64,000 bases of DNA from Martinezella lusitana (GTDB taxonomy: Bacteria > Pseudomonadota > Alphaproteobacteria > Rhizobiales > Rhizobiaceae): contig NZ_JAFEVL010000003.1 of NCBI RefSeq assembly GCF_016901135.1, forward strand, positions 1-64,000. The letters are read 5' to 3'. The notes under the pieces were generated by a model. That model searched no databases. It saw only the letters and a list, made by a program, of their open reading frames with translations, and was not told the DNA's origin. Numbering within the stretch: position 1 is the first letter of the stretch; each line of letters begins with the position of its first letter. Made by a program: the position numbers and the translations under genes. Shown here piece after piece: positions 46,014 through 55,308 of this stretch.

Positions 46014-46850
46014 TTACGGGATCGGATCGAACTTCAGTTCGGTGATCGGGACGACCTTGTCCGTGCGGGTCATCTTGAACTCGGTGTTCGGGCCGAGCCA
46101 CTTGTCCCAGATCCTGTTGATCTCCCCGGACTTGTCGAGCGACACGAGGATTTCATTGATCTTAGCCGTCAGGGCCGGCTCGTCCTTTTTCATGCCGATA
46201 CCGATCGGCTGATAGAGCATCGGCTCATCGATCATACGCATCTCGGCGCCCTTGGTCTTCGAGTCGTTGACGATTTTCGTCGTCGTCATCGTGTTGGCAA
46301 CCATGCCGCGGGCCTTGCCCTGTTGAACGGCGAGATAGGCCGAACCCGTATCCTGGAAGGTCAATGGCTGTGACTTGTTGAGGCGGATGGCAAGTTCGGA
46401 CGTCGAACCCTTGGTCGATGCCAGGCGGACACCGGCGAAATCGGCCTTCTTCTGGCCGTCATCGCCCACCTTGACGATCAGCATTTCCTTGGCGAGGTAG
46501 TAGGGATCGCTGAACTGGATCTGCTCGGCGCGGCTGACGGTATAGGCAAGATTGGCAACGGCGATGTCGACATGGCCGAGCTTGACTTCGGGAACACGGG
46601 CCTCGACGGAAACCGGCTTGATCTCCGGCTTGACGCCGAGTTCGTGGGCGATCGCGCCGCAGAGATCGACGTCGAAGCCAACCATTTCGCGCGTTTTCGG
46701 ATCCGGGGATGCAAAGGGAGGAACGTCGGCGAAGGTTCCACAGCGGATCACCTTCGCCGCCATGATGTCAGCCAGCTGATCCGCATTCGCCGACCCGGCT
46801 AGCGCTGTCGCTGCGAGCGCGACGCTTAGGGTCCATGACGTCATGTTCAT
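46014..46850 (-). CDS. ABC transporter substrate-binding protein for polar amino acids
   Basis: This encodes 278 residues with a signal peptide (TLSVALAATALAGSANA, cut before DQLAD). The family 3 solute-binding fold follows: VIRCGTFADVPPFASPDPKT, VGFDVDLCGAIAHELGVKPE, VDIAVANLAYTVSRAEQIQF and FSDPYYLA. Such proteins bring amino acids or related acids to the permease pair encoded next to it. AGGAG precedes ATG 46850. The presence of the aldolase and SDR in the operon suggests a hydroxy or keto acid, or an opine-like ligand. Confidence 0.92.
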   Translation of the reverse strand: MNMTSWTLSVALAATALAGSANADQLADIMAAKVIRCGTFADVPPFASPDPKTREMVGFDVDLCGAIAHELGVKPEIKPVSVEARVPEVKLGHVDIAVANLAYTVSRAEQIQFSDPYYLAKEMLIVKVGDDGQKKADFAGVRLASTKGSTSELAIRLNKSQPLTFQDTGSAYLAVQQGKARGMVANTMTTTKIVNDSKTKGAEMRMIDEPMLYQPIGIGMKKDEPALTAKINEILVSLDKSGEINRIWDKWLGPNTEFKMTRTDKVVPITELKFDPIP

Positions 46851-46878
46851 TGCAAGGTCTCCTGTAGGTTGGACGAAA

Positions 46879-47643
46879 TCAGTGCCGTAGATCAGCGAGA
46901 AACCGCTGAGCGCGGGCATGTTGCGGGCGAGAGAAAAAATCTTTGGGCGGGGCCGTCTCCAGGATCAGCCCGTCATCCATGAACCAGACGCGATCCGCCA
47001 CATCGCGGGCAAATCCCATCTCATGCGTGACGCACATCATCGTCATGCCATCGGCGGCCAGGGTCTTCATGACGGCGAGCACCTCGCCGACCATTTCCGG
47101 ATCCAGCGCGCTTGTCGGCTCGTCGAAGAGCATCACCGGCGGCTCCATGGCCAAAGCGCGCGCGATCGCGACCCGCTGTTGCTGCCCGCCGGAAAGCTGA
47201 CCGGGGAAAGCGCCTGCCTTGTCGGCGAGCCCCACCCTGTCGAGAAGCTGCGCCGCCTTGTTCCGGGCAACATCGCGCGCGACCCCCTTCACCCGGATCG
47301 GCGACATCGCGATATTGTCGATGACCGACAGATGCGGGAACAGGTTGAAGTTCTGGAATACGAAACCGATACGGCTGCGTAGACGGTTCAACTCCCTGGC
47401 GGGCATCGACCCGTGCATGTCATTGCCGTCGCAGGTGATCGATCCGCTGGCGATCTCCTCGAGCCGGTTCACCGTCCGGATCAAGGTGGATTTTCCGGAA
47501 CCGGAGGGACCGCAGACGACGACGACCTCGCCGCGCGCCACCTCGGCATCGATCCCCTTGAGGACTTCGAAATGGCCATAGGACTTGCGCACCCCGGACA
47601 GCCGGATCATGGGCGGGTTCTGGGAAGACTGGGTGATGGTCAT
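46879..47643 (-). CDS. Amino-acid ABC transporter ATP-binding protein
   Basis: This encodes 254 residues: Walker [11 protein letters not shown]-loop [14 protein letters not shown], signature [16 protein letters not shown], Walker [12 protein letters not shown] and switch His in CVTHEMGFA. This is the polar amino-acid (GlnQ/HisP) subtype. Its start overlaps the stop of the permease gene upstream by four bases (47640-47643), and the binding-protein gene follows 28 bases downstream of its stop. Confidence 0.96.
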   Translation of the reverse strand: MTITQSSQNPPMIRLSGVRKSYGHFEVLKGIDAEVARGEVVVVCGPSGSGKSTLIRTVNRLEEIASGSITCDGNDMHGSMPARELNRLRSRIGFVFQNFNLFPHLSVIDNIAMSPIRVKGVARDVARNKAAQLLDRVGLADKAGAFPGQLSGGQQQRVAIARALAMEPPVMLFDEPTSALDPEMVGEVLAVMKTLAADGMTMMCVTHEMGFARDVADRVWFMDDGLILETAPPKDFFSRPQHARAQRFLADLRH

Positions 47644-48398
47644 AGCGGCTGATCCGTAAGAGCTTCGAGTTGCAGGACTTTTTCGGGTGCCAGCGGAGCC
47701 GTGCCGGCGCGTCTGCGGATGATCCGACGCTCCAGAACCGCAGCCACCTGGGTCAGCGACCAGCAGATCACGTAATAGACGGCCGCCAGGATGAAGAAGA
47801 CCTGGAATGGCTGGGTCAGAAGCTGGTTATTGATCTGATTGGCCGCGAAAGTCAGGTCCGGCACGTTGATCACATATCCGAGCGTCGTGTCCTTGATCGT
47901 GGAAACGAGAACCGAAAGGATGCTTGGGATCACGTTGAACAGCGCCTGCGGCAGGACGACGTAGCGCATGGTACTGAAATAGCTATGCCCAAGCGCCCGA
48001 GCCGCCTCCGTCTGGCCGTGCCCGAGGGCAAGGATGCCACCGCGCACGACCTCGCTCAGGAAGACGCCCTGATAGACGACCAGCGTCACAAGCATGGTGA
48101 CGAAACTCGGCACGTCGGCACCCGTCAGGAGGGGAACGAGGAAATAGCCCCAAAGGATGAGCATCAGCAGGGGCACGCCGCGCGTGAAATAAACGAGCGC
48201 GGTGACGGGCCAGTTCAGAAACGGTGACTTCGAAAGCCGGGCAAGCGCCAACATGATGCTGACCGGAAAGGCGAAGGTGATCGCCAGGACCGAGAGGATC
48301 AGCGTGGCCGCAAGCCCGCCGATCGGGCCGTTCGGATACTGTCCGATGAGCAGCAGCAGCCAGTAGTCATGGATGATCTTGAGGATGCCGCCAATCAT
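47640..48398 (-). CDS. Amino-acid ABC transporter permease (second subunit)
   Basis: This encodes 252 residues with several transmembrane helices: [20 protein letters not shown], then [19 protein letters not shown] and the EAA loop [20 protein letters not shown]. The family is HisM/GlnP. ATG 48398 overlaps the stop of the first permease gene (48395). The longer frame to 48773 is only a shadow of that gene. Confidence 0.93.
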   Translation of the reverse strand: MIGGILKIIHDYWLLLLIGQYPNGPIGGLAATLILSVLAITFAFPVSIMLALARLSKSPFLNWPVTALVYFTRGVPLLMLILWGYFLVPLLTGADVPSFVTMLVTLVVYQGVFLSEVVRGGILALGHGQTEAARALGHSYFSTMRYVVLPQALFNVIPSILSVLVSTIKDTTLGYVINVPDLTFAANQINNQLLTQPFQVFFILAAVYYVICWSLTQVAAVLERRIIRRRAGTAPLAPEKVLQLEALTDQPL

Positions 48399-49102
48399 GC
48401 CCGTCCGCTCCTGATCGGATTGGTTCTCCGGGTGATGTATCCGCCTGCAACCATGATCATCAGCGAGAAGACGAGATAAAGAACGGTGGCCAGCAGATAG
48501 GTCTCGAAGGTCAGAAAGCTCAGATTCTCGACCTCCTTGACGGCGTAGGTCAGTTCCGCGACACCGATCGCCACCGCCAGGCTGCTGTTCTGGAACAAGG
48601 AAACGCTGTGATTGATCAGCGCGGGCAGCGCGTTTCTGATCCCTTGCGGGATCATCACGAAACGCATGGCCGAAACATATCCGTGGCCGAGCGCGCGCGC
48701 CGCCTCCATTTGCCCGGGGCTTACCGACCGCAAGCCGGAGCGTAGATCCTCGCTGAAATAGGCCGCCTGACACAGGCCAAGCCCGATGATCGCGAAGATC
48801 GCCTCCGCATTGTGGTCGTTCAGCCAGTCGGTGAGCGGCTGCGGCAGCAAGGCGAAAATGCCAAAGTACCAGAGCATCAGCTGCACAAGCGTCGGGACGT
48901 TCCGGTGATAGGAAACATAGGCGGAGACGACTGCATTGCCGACCGATCCGGGGGCGTATCGCAGGCCGAGAAGAAGCATGGCAAGGCTCATCGCCAGAAG
49001 CCAGGAGCCGATCGCCACGACAAAGGTCATCTCGACCCCGTGCAGCAGCATCGACACATATTCTGGATTGCTCAGTATCGCGGAAAGATCGAGCTTGCCC
49101 AC
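48395..49102 (-). CDS. Amino-acid ABC transporter permease (first subunit)
   Basis: This encodes 235 residues of the HisQ/GlnP family: MLLHGVEMTFVVAIGSWLLA, then VPTLVQLMLWYFGIFALLPQ and the EAA loop [20 protein letters not shown]. It starts four bases after the SDR stop and is overlapped by the second permease gene, so all are one operon. Confidence 0.93.
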   Translation of the reverse strand: MGKLDLSAILSNPEYVSMLLHGVEMTFVVAIGSWLLAMSLAMLLLGLRYAPGSVGNAVVSAYVSYHRNVPTLVQLMLWYFGIFALLPQPLTDWLNDHNAEAIFAIIGLGLCQAAYFSEDLRSGLRSVSPGQMEAARALGHGYVSAMRFVMIPQGIRNALPALINHSVSLFQNSSLAVAIGVAELTYAVKEVENLSFLTFETYLLATVLYLVFSLMIMVAGGYITRRTNPIRSGRA

Positions 49103-49106
49103 CGCC

Positions 49107-49865
49107 TCATTCCCCGTGCTTCGGAGACTGCGGCTTTACCGTCTGCAAGCCGCCCATCACCTGAAGGGTCGGCGTGATTTCCATATGACCGATGTTCACG
49201 GCAACCGGCGCGGCAATCGCAAAGGCAATGGCATCGGCGATATCTTTCGCCTCAGGAAGCTCGAAACCGTCGATGAAGCGCTCCCGCACCTCGGGGCTGT
49301 CGCCATGGACATGCGCGAAGATATCGGTGGCGACGCGGCCGGGGCAGATTTCCGTCACACGCACCCGCTTGCCGAAGGCGTCGAGACGCAGCTGGTTCGA
49401 CAGCATGCTGACCCCTGCCTTCGTCGCATGATAGGTAGAGTTGCCGCCGAAATTGTAGGCGGCGGCGATCGATGAAATGTTGATGACGTGGCCGCAATCG
49501 CGCGCCACCATTCCCGGCACCACCATCCGGCAGAGATGGAGGACCGCGCGCAGGTTGACGTCGACAAGGAGATCGATGTCGCCGTCCTCGGCCTCCAGGA
49601 ATTTCTTGGGGCGATCGACGCCGGCATTGTTGACGAGAATGTCGAACGGAACGCGCTTCGTCAGATCCGCAAGCGCCGCCCGGTCGGTGACGTCGATCAC
49701 ATGCGCGATGCAGCCGGTGCGCTCCGCCAGCTTCCGCAAAAGCTCGCCATTGCGGGCGACCGCGTGCACCTCAAGCCCCTCGGCGCAAAGGCGCTCGACG
49801 ATCGCCGCCCCGATTCCGGAGGAGGCACCTGTGACAAGTGCGGTTTTATAATCTGAGAATGGCAT
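49107..49865 (-). CDS. Short-chain dehydrogenase/reductase, first gene of the ABC transporter operon
   Basis: This encodes 252 residues. NAD(P) motif TGASSGIG, NNAG motif VNNAGVDRPK, catalytic Ser in INISSIAAAY and YHATK as the Tyr-x-x-x-Lys. It is close to the YdfG/serine-dehydrogenase-like SDRs that oxidise beta-hydroxy acids (family knowledge). As the first gene before a polar solute importer and a pyruvate-type aldolase, it may oxidise the imported hydroxy acid to a keto acid. Confidence 0.9.
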   Translation of the reverse strand: MPFSDYKTALVTGASSGIGAAIVERLCAEGLEVHAVARNGELLRKLAERTGCIAHVIDVTDRAALADLTKRVPFDILVNNAGVDRPKKFLEAEDGDIDLLVDVNLRAVLHLCRMVVPGMVARDCGHVINISSIAAAYNFGGNSTYHATKAGVSMLSNQLRLDAFGKRVRVTEICPGRVATDIFAHVHGDSPEVRERFIDGFELPEAKDIADAIAFAIAAPVAVNIGHMEITPTLQVMGGLQTVKPQSPKHGE

Positions 49866-49914
49866 TCTCTGTTCCCTTTTGTTTGAGAAACCTTAGCCGA
49901 CCTTTCCGCCGCGC

Positions 49915-49954
49915 GATAATTCCGATTATCTTTGGAGGGATAAGCCTATCTTAT
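49915..49954. promoter_or_regulatory. LysR-type operator between divergent SDR and LysR genes
   Basis: Two adjacent inverted repeats occur. One is GATAAT-TCCG-ATTATC at 49915-49930. The other is ATAAG-CCTAT-CTTAT at 49940-49954, which fits the ATA-N9-TAT form used by NAC/CbbR-type LysR proteins. Position: 50 to 90 bases upstream of the SDR operon and about 190 bases before the LysR start. Confidence 0.6.
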
Positions 49955-50146
49955 GAGGGGTATCCCGCTGTGTCATGACGTTGATTTTATTATGGGAATC
50001 TGGGTATCTTCGCCGACGCAAACGACCCTCTGGCGCTCCCGCCTCAGCATTCCGCACCTAAAAAGTGCTTGGGAGGGGCCGCGTTGCAAACTAACAGTCA
50101 GGCTGTAACAATGCTGGCCGGCTGTAAAAGTGAGCGTTAATCTCGG

Positions 50147-51052
50147 ATGGATATCAGGCGTTTCAAATCTTTTGTTGTGATCGTTGATACCGGCAGCATC
50201 ACAAGAGCAGCCGATATACTCCACATTGCACAGCCGGCGCTCAGCCAGCAGCTCGCGGCACTCGAGGAACACTTCGGAACGAAGCTCCTGATCAGAAGCC
50301 AGCAAGGTGTCGTCATGACGGACGCCGGCGCCGAGGTCTATCGCCACGCACAGATCATCCTGCGGCAGATGGAACAGGCCCATGCGGACGTGGTCGCGGC
50401 AGGCAAGCATCTTGCGGGCCGGGTTTCCGTCGGTCTCACACCGTTCAGCGGGGCGGCGACGCTCTCCTTCGAGCTTCTGGCGGAAACGCGCCGCCGCTAT
50501 CCGGGTATCGTGCTTCACCTCACCGAGAGCGTCGGACAGACCTACAGCCAGATGCTGATGAACAATCGGCTCGAAATCGCACTGATCCATGGCGCCGGCC
50601 CCATGAAGGGCCTACGCTTCTCCCCCCTTCTGCGCGAGGATTTCTACCTTGTCGCGCACGAGAAATTCGAGATCGAAGCCAGCGACACGCCGATAGCCAT
50701 ATCAGCACTCGAATCCCTGCCGTTTCTCTTACCGCCGCCCTACAACTTCGTGCGGCGCGCTGTTGAAACCGCCTTCTCGCGAAGCCGCACCAATCTGACA
50801 GTGATCGGTGAGGTCGAGGTCATCCGGACGCTGGCGCGCGCCGTGAACAGCGGCCTCGGCGCGACCATCATGCCCAAGGCGGTGGCTGACCGGATCGTAT
50901 CGGAGGGTACAGGCCCGATTGTCTGTCGGAGCGTCTCGCCGAAGATCGAGGAGACGCTGTCCCTTTGCGTGTCGGAACACACCTCGCTCTCAGACCCTGC
51001 CGCCGCCGTGCAGGAGATTTTGCAGGAGCTGACCGAGCGGCTGAAGCAGTAA
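50147..51052 (+). CDS. LysR-family regulator (NAC-like)
   Basis: This encodes 301 residues. The helix-turn-helix is MDIRRFKSFVVIVDTGSITR, then AADILHIAQPALSQQLAALE and TKLLIRSQQGVVMTDAG. The effector domain begins at HLAGRVSVGLTPFSGAATLS. The subtype, with the MDIRRFKxFVxIVDxGS start and IAQPALSQQ, resembles nitrogen assimilation control and citrate-type LysR proteins. It is divergent from the SDR/ABC/aldolase operon with operator-like repeats in between, and tail-to-tail with the aminotransferase gene. It probably controls the first and possibly both operons. Confidence 0.92.
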   Translation: MDIRRFKSFVVIVDTGSITRAADILHIAQPALSQQLAALEEHFGTKLLIRSQQGVVMTDAGAEVYRHAQIILRQMEQAHADVVAAGKHLAGRVSVGLTPFSGAATLSFELLAETRRRYPGIVLHLTESVGQTYSQMLMNNRLEIALIHGAGPMKGLRFSPLLREDFYLVAHEKFEIEASDTPIAISALESLPFLLPPPYNFVRRAVETAFSRSRTNLTVIGEVEVIRTLARAVNSGLGATIMPKAVADRIVSEGTGPIVCRSVSPKIEETLSLCVSEHTSLSDPAAAVQEILQELTERLKQ

Positions 51053-51082
51053 GCGCTGATCGCCATCAGCGCCTGCTCCATC

Positions 51083-52285
51083 CTATTTCAGATCATGGCA
51101 GAACTGGGCTATGCGCGCGCAGCCATCGGCGAGCTTCTCCATGCTTGTTGCGTAGGAGATGCGAAAGAACGGGCTCATGCCGTAGGCTGCGCCCTGCACG
51201 GTCGCCACATGTTGCTCATCGACGAGCGCCATGACGAAATCCGTGTCGTTTTCTATTCTACGGCCGGATTTGCTTGTTTTGCCGATGAGGCCGGCAATGC
51301 CCGGGAAAATGTAAAACGCCCCTTCCGGTCTGTGGCACGTCAGCCCGTCGATGCCGGCCAGCTTGTCGAGCACGAAGTCGCGGCGCTGCCGGTAGATCGC
51401 CGCCCGCTCCTTCAGGAGATCCTGCGGGCCATCCAGCACCGCCACGGCGGCGGCTTGGGTGATTGTGGACGTTCCGCCGCTATTCTGGCCGTTGACGTTG
51501 CTGATGGCGGAGATCAAGTCCTTCGGTCCGCCGCAGAAGCCCAGCCGCCATCCCGTCATGGCGTAGGCCTTGGACGCACCGTTGACGGTCAGGACCCTGT
51601 CGTAAAGACGCGGCTCGACTTCGGCGATCGTGCAGAATTCGAAATCGTCGTAGATCAGGTGCTCATAAATATCGTCGGTCATGATCCACACATCCGGATG
51701 GCGCAACATGACCTCGGCTATTGCTGCCATTTCCGCTCGCGAGCAGGCAGCACCCGTGGGGTTATTCGGGAAATTGAGGAACAGCCATTTCGTCTTCGGC
51801 GTGATGACCGCTTCCAGATCTTCGGCACGAAGCTTGAAGCCGTTCTCCTGCTTGCAGGCGACTGGAACGGGCACACCGCCCGCGAAGCGGACGATATCGG
51901 CATAGCTGATCCAGCCCGGCGCGGGTATCACCACCTCGTCTCCCGGATTGCAGGTCGCTAGGATGGCGTTGAAGATTACCTGTTTGCCGCCGCCAGCCAC
52001 GACGATCTGGCTCGGTTCGTAGTCGAGCCCGTTCTCCCTCTTGAACTTACGCGCGATGGCGGCTCTGAGCGTCATTGTGCCGTCGAGCGGCGGGTACTTC
52101 GTATCGCCGGCGAGAGCCGCGGCATGAGCCGCCTCGATGGCGTGCGGCGGTGTCGGAAAATCCGGCTCGCCTGCCGACAGGGAAACGACATTGATCCCCT
52201 TCGATGCAAGATCGCGGGCGCGCTGCGTCATTGCGGCGGAGGCGGATACGGAAACATTCTTGAGGCGGTCGGCTAGGGTCGGCAT
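51083..52285 (-). CDS. Class I pyridoxal-phosphate aminotransferase (aspartate/aromatic type)
   Basis: This encodes 400 residues: VVSLSAGEPDFPTPPHAIEA at the start, LFLNFPNNPTGAACSRAEM, the PLP-binding Lys in NGASKAYAMTGWRLGFCGGP, and the substrate-binding Arg near FFRISYATS. This matches alphaproteobacterial aspartate aminotransferase (subgroup Ib), which swaps amino groups between aspartate or glutamate and 2-oxo acids. It is last in the carboxylase/oxoprolinase operon, 52 bases after PxpA. Glutamate from 5-oxoproline could thus feed transamination. Confidence 0.93.
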   Translation of the reverse strand: MPTLADRLKNVSVSASAAMTQRARDLASKGINVVSLSAGEPDFPTPPHAIEAAHAAALAGDTKYPPLDGTMTLRAAIARKFKRENGLDYEPSQIVVAGGGKQVIFNAILATCNPGDEVVIPAPGWISYADIVRFAGGVPVPVACKQENGFKLRAEDLEAVITPKTKWLFLNFPNNPTGAACSRAEMAAIAEVMLRHPDVWIMTDDIYEHLIYDDFEFCTIAEVEPRLYDRVLTVNGASKAYAMTGWRLGFCGGPKDLISAISNVNGQNSGGTSTITQAAAVAVLDGPQDLLKERAAIYRQRRDFVLDKLAGIDGLTCHRPEGAFYIFPGIAGLIGKTSKSGRRIENDTDFVMALVDEQHVATVQGAAYGMSPFFRISYATSMEKLADGCARIAQFCHDLK

Positions 52286-52337
52286 TGTTTTACGGCTTTC
52301 GATGATCGTTGAAAATGTCGGGTTTCGGCTGAAGCGT

Positions 52338-53105
52338 TCAGGCGAGGACTTCGCGGGCGGGCGCTATTGTCGCTCCGACGGCCTCGATCTCGCTGCGGAC
52401 GATCCTTGCCAGTTCGAGCGAGCCCGGCGTGTCGCTATGGACCAGGATCGAGCGTGCCTGGACCTCGATCGTCCGGTTGTCGATCGTCGTGACCGTTCCG
52501 CTTTCCAGAAATTGCCGCACCCGGGCGCGGACCTTGGCTTCTTCCTTGATGACGGAATTGGGAAGCTTGCGCGACACAAGCTGGCCGGCGGCGTCATAAG
52601 CCCGATCCGCGAGGAAGAGCGTCAGCGTCCTCAGTCCCGCGCATTTCGCGGCCCGCTCTATTTCGGTGTTCGGCATGGAGAAGACGATGAGATCGGGATC
52701 CACCGACTTGATCGCTTGCATGATCAGCTCGGCGAGCGCGGCATCGCGGTTGATCATATTGCCCATGGCGGCATGGAAACCGATATGGGCGACCGGAACC
52801 CCCTCGCCCCTGGCGATCGCGGTCAACGCGCCCAACTGGTAGAGGACCTGCTGACGCATCTCGTTCGCCTCCACCGGTATTTCCCTGCGCCCGAAGCCGA
52901 GGCGGTCGGGAAGGCCAGGATGAGCCCCGACGCCGACGCCGCGGGCCTTCGCCAGCCGCACCATGCGCGCCATTGTCTCGGGGTCGCCGGCGTGAAATCC
53001 GCATGCGATATTTGCCGACGATACCACGCCCATGAGCGCCTCGTCGTCGCAGAGCCGGTAGGGGCCGAAACCCTCTCCCATGTCCGAGTTGAGATCGATC
53101 TTCAT
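52338..53105 (-). CDS. pxpA: 5-oxoprolinase subunit PxpA (LamB/YcsF family)
   Basis: This encodes 255 residues starting KIDLNSDMGEGFGPYRLCDD and going on with SSANIACGFHAGDPETMARM and GAHPGLPDRLGFGRRE. These are the family's conserved metal and substrate positions. PxpA works with PxpB and PxpC to open 5-oxoproline to glutamate at the cost of ATP. All three subunits are present in this operon in the order B-C-A. The 39-base gap to PxpC is the loosest junction. Confidence 0.95.
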   Translation of the reverse strand: MKIDLNSDMGEGFGPYRLCDDEALMGVVSSANIACGFHAGDPETMARMVRLAKARGVGVGAHPGLPDRLGFGRREIPVEANEMRQQVLYQLGALTAIARGEGVPVAHIGFHAAMGNMINRDAALAELIMQAIKSVDPDLIVFSMPNTEIERAAKCAGLRTLTLFLADRAYDAAGQLVSRKLPNSVIKEEAKVRARVRQFLESGTVTTIDNRTIEVQARSILVHSDTPGSLELARIVRSEIEAVGATIAPAREVLA

Positions 53106-53144
53106 CGTTTCCTCTCCTGTCTTTCCTTGTCCTGCTCCTGAGCG

Positions 53145-54143
53145 CTATCGACGCGACATGGTCGCCAGCGCCCGGGTCAGCATCGGCACCGTGCGTCTGA
53201 TATCTTCGAGATAGTCCTGCACTGCCCGCTCGGCGGCGCGTGCCTCGGCGACATCGGAGCGAATGAACCGGATACGGCTGCCGATGCGCGCCTGACCCAG
53301 CCGCCAGAGATCGACCTCCAGGACACCGGCGATCTTGGGATAGCCGCCGGCAGTGTTGGCGTCGCTCATCTGGATGATCGGTTCACCCGCCGGCGGCATC
53401 TGCACGACGCCCGGAACAACGCCGTGCGAACGCATCTCCACGGGCGACATGAGCATGATGGGATCGCCCGAAAGCCGATAGCCGGTGCGGTCGCTTTGGG
53501 ATGAGATCTTCCATGTCTGGGTCCAGAAGCGCTCGGCCTCTTCGCCAAAAAGAGCATATTCTCCGGCGGGAATGGCCCGGACGGGAAGCACGCCGTCTTC
53601 CGAGGCCAGAAAGTGCCCGGCGAGCGCCGTTTCGGGCGGTACCGCGCCGAACCCACCCTCCGGCAATGTGCCGACTGCCATATCTGAAATACTCAGGTGA
53701 TCGCCCGTTGCCAGAAAGCGACCCTCCAGCCCACCGAAGCCGCCGCGCAGCGAGGTGCTGCGCGACCCCATCACCGGCTCGACATCAATCCCGCCGGCAA
53801 AGCAGAGGTAGGCACGAGCAGACCGGATGGGGGTTCTGAGTTCCAGCACCTGTCCCTTCGAGACCGACATTGCCCACCAGGGCGGTAGCGGTTGCCCGTC
53901 GAGGCGCGCGCCGCAGTCTGCGCCGGTGACGGCAACGGCCGTGTCCTTCTCGAACTGAAGGCGAAACGGGAAGGTCTGGATCTCAAGGGCCGCCGCTCCA
54001 TCCTCATTGCCAAGGAGCAAATTGCCGACGATGAGAGCAAGCCTGTCCATCGCGCCGCTCGATGTGACGCCGATGTTCCGGTAGCCGAAACGGCCGAGGT
54101 CCTGCACCGTGTTCAATGGGCCGGTCTGAAGGACTTCGATCAC
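53145..54143 (-). CDS. pxpC: 5-oxoprolinase subunit PxpC (KipA / carboxyltransferase-like)
   Basis: This encodes 332 residues. It begins IEVLQTGPLNTVQDLGRFGY and continues with VTSSGAMDRLALIVGNLLLG, PVMGSRSTSLRGGFGGLEGR and PPAGEPIIQMSDANTAGGYP. The fold is shared with the carboxyltransferase part of urea carboxylase (allophanate hydrolase subunit 2 family). It starts four bases inside the end of PxpB (ATGA). In this operon a biotin carboxylase and carrier are present, so a real biotin-dependent carboxyl transfer is possible. Confidence 0.93.
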   Translation of the reverse strand: MIEVLQTGPLNTVQDLGRFGYRNIGVTSSGAMDRLALIVGNLLLGNEDGAAALEIQTFPFRLQFEKDTAVAVTGADCGARLDGQPLPPWWAMSVSKGQVLELRTPIRSARAYLCFAGGIDVEPVMGSRSTSLRGGFGGLEGRFLATGDHLSISDMAVGTLPEGGFGAVPPETALAGHFLASEDGVLPVRAIPAGEYALFGEEAERFWTQTWKISSQSDRTGYRLSGDPIMLMSPVEMRSHGVVPGVVQMPPAGEPIIQMSDANTAGGYPKIAGVLEVDLWRLGQARIGSRIRFIRSDVAEARAAERAVQDYLEDIRRTVPMLTRALATMSRR

Positions 54144-54850
54144 AGCTCGATCCTTTCGGGAAGGAAGCGAACCTTGTCGCCTGGAGCCAACAGTGCCGGC
54201 GACGCTCTCGTGGGGTCGAACACCGACAACTCCGCAAAGCCGATGGAATTCCAGCCGTTCGGTCCCGTGAGAACCGACACGCCGGTTTGCATGCCGCCGA
54301 TCGTCACCGTGCCCTTGAGCATTCTCAGCGACGGCACCGTCTTGCGCGGCATGTAGATGCGTGGGTCAAGGCCATGCAGGTAGCCGAAACCCGGAGCACT
54401 TCCGAGGGCGAAAACGGTGTAGCTTCCTTCCGAATGCAGCCGAACGACCTCGCGGTCGGTCAGGCCGGAAAAATCACAAACGGCTGCGAGATCGGTCGCA
54501 TGTTCACCGCCATATGTCACCGGAATCTCGATCGTCTTGCCGGCAAGATCGATCCCATGGCCGCGATCCCATTCTCGTCTCAGCCGAGCCTCCACCTGAT
54601 CCGGCTCCTCCGGCGTCTGCTTGAGGATCACCAGAAGGTTCGTGACGCCGGGGACCAGTTCGCGAACCTCCGACCATGTCTCCACCACCTTGGCCAAGGC
54701 CCAGATCCGCTTCTGGGTCGGAAGGTCGAAATCCCCCGGCGCTTCCACCAGATAGGCGCTGGTGCCGATGACGGAGATTTTCGGAGCGTCCGCAGGGACG
54801 GGGGAGATGAACCCCGGCGTTGACAGAGCTGTCGTTTGCATGACGGTCAT
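54140..54850 (-). CDS. pxpB: 5-oxoprolinase subunit PxpB (KipI / allophanate hydrolase subunit 1 family)
   Basis: This encodes 236 residues. Key segments: PVTYGGEHATDLAAVCDFSG, HSEGSYTVFALGSAPGFGYL and the ending FDPTRASPALLAPGDKVRFL. It pairs with PxpC as in KipI-KipA and urea amidolyase. ATG 54850 overlaps the stop of the carrier-like gene (54847). The longer frame to 54916 lies inside that gene and is not used. Confidence 0.93.
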   Translation of the reverse strand: MTVMQTTALSTPGFISPVPADAPKISVIGTSAYLVEAPGDFDLPTQKRIWALAKVVETWSEVRELVPGVTNLLVILKQTPEEPDQVEARLRREWDRGHGIDLAGKTIEIPVTYGGEHATDLAAVCDFSGLTDREVVRLHSEGSYTVFALGSAPGFGYLHGLDPRIYMPRKTVPSLRMLKGTVTIGGMQTGVSVLTGPNGWNSIGFAELSVFDPTRASPALLAPGDKVRFLPERIEL

Positions 54851-55308
54851 TGTGCTGGCTCGATCGAAAAAATGGTGTCGCCATAGCCGACCAGATTCCC
54901 GGCCTCGACCGAGCATTCGTTCAACATGCCGGCCTCGGCCGCGCGAACCGCCATAAGGAGCGGCCCGACCTTTACGAAGCCGACAATATCCCCGGCGGCA
55001 GCGGCGGTGTCTTGCGCCGCCGCAGGCGTGTCGCGAGCGGGGTGCGCGTCAAGAAAATGCCCGGCGAAAGGCGCCTTGGCGATCGTGACTCTTGCAGGCA
55101 TCGCCGGAACCATGTCGCGCGGTCCCTTGTCGGCATGCAGAGCGGCCTCTTCGTCCATGACGATCCGAAGGTGACGGCCGTCCTCCGTCTCGATCTCGAT
55201 CGCGCTTGCGCCGGCAGTTTCCAGCCAGCTGGCGATCTCCCGCATGACCGAGGGGTCCGTGAGATCTTCAGTCATCCTCTTCGCCGGTCGCTTTGCTCGC
55301 TTCATCAT
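54847..55308 (-). CDS. Biotin carboxyl carrier-like protein without the biotin lysine
   Basis: This encodes 153 residues in two parts: an N-terminal helical segment as in AccB (DPSVMREIASWLETAGASAI, then EIETEDGRHLRIVMD) and a lipoyl-like C-terminus (DIVGFVKVGPLLMAVRAAEA, LVGYGDTIFSIEP). The EAMK(M) hairpin that carries biotin in AccB is absent. It may be a structural half-partner of the true carrier encoded upstream, or bind another group. The ATG overlaps the stop of the biotin carboxylase gene (55305-55308). Confidence 0.8.
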   Translation of the reverse strand: MMKRAKRPAKRMTEDLTDPSVMREIASWLETAGASAIEIETEDGRHLRIVMDEEAALHADKGPRDMVPAMPARVTIAKAPFAGHFLDAHPARDTPAAAQDTAAAAGDIVGFVKVGPLLMAVRAAEAGMLNECSVEAGNLVGYGDTIFSIEPAQ

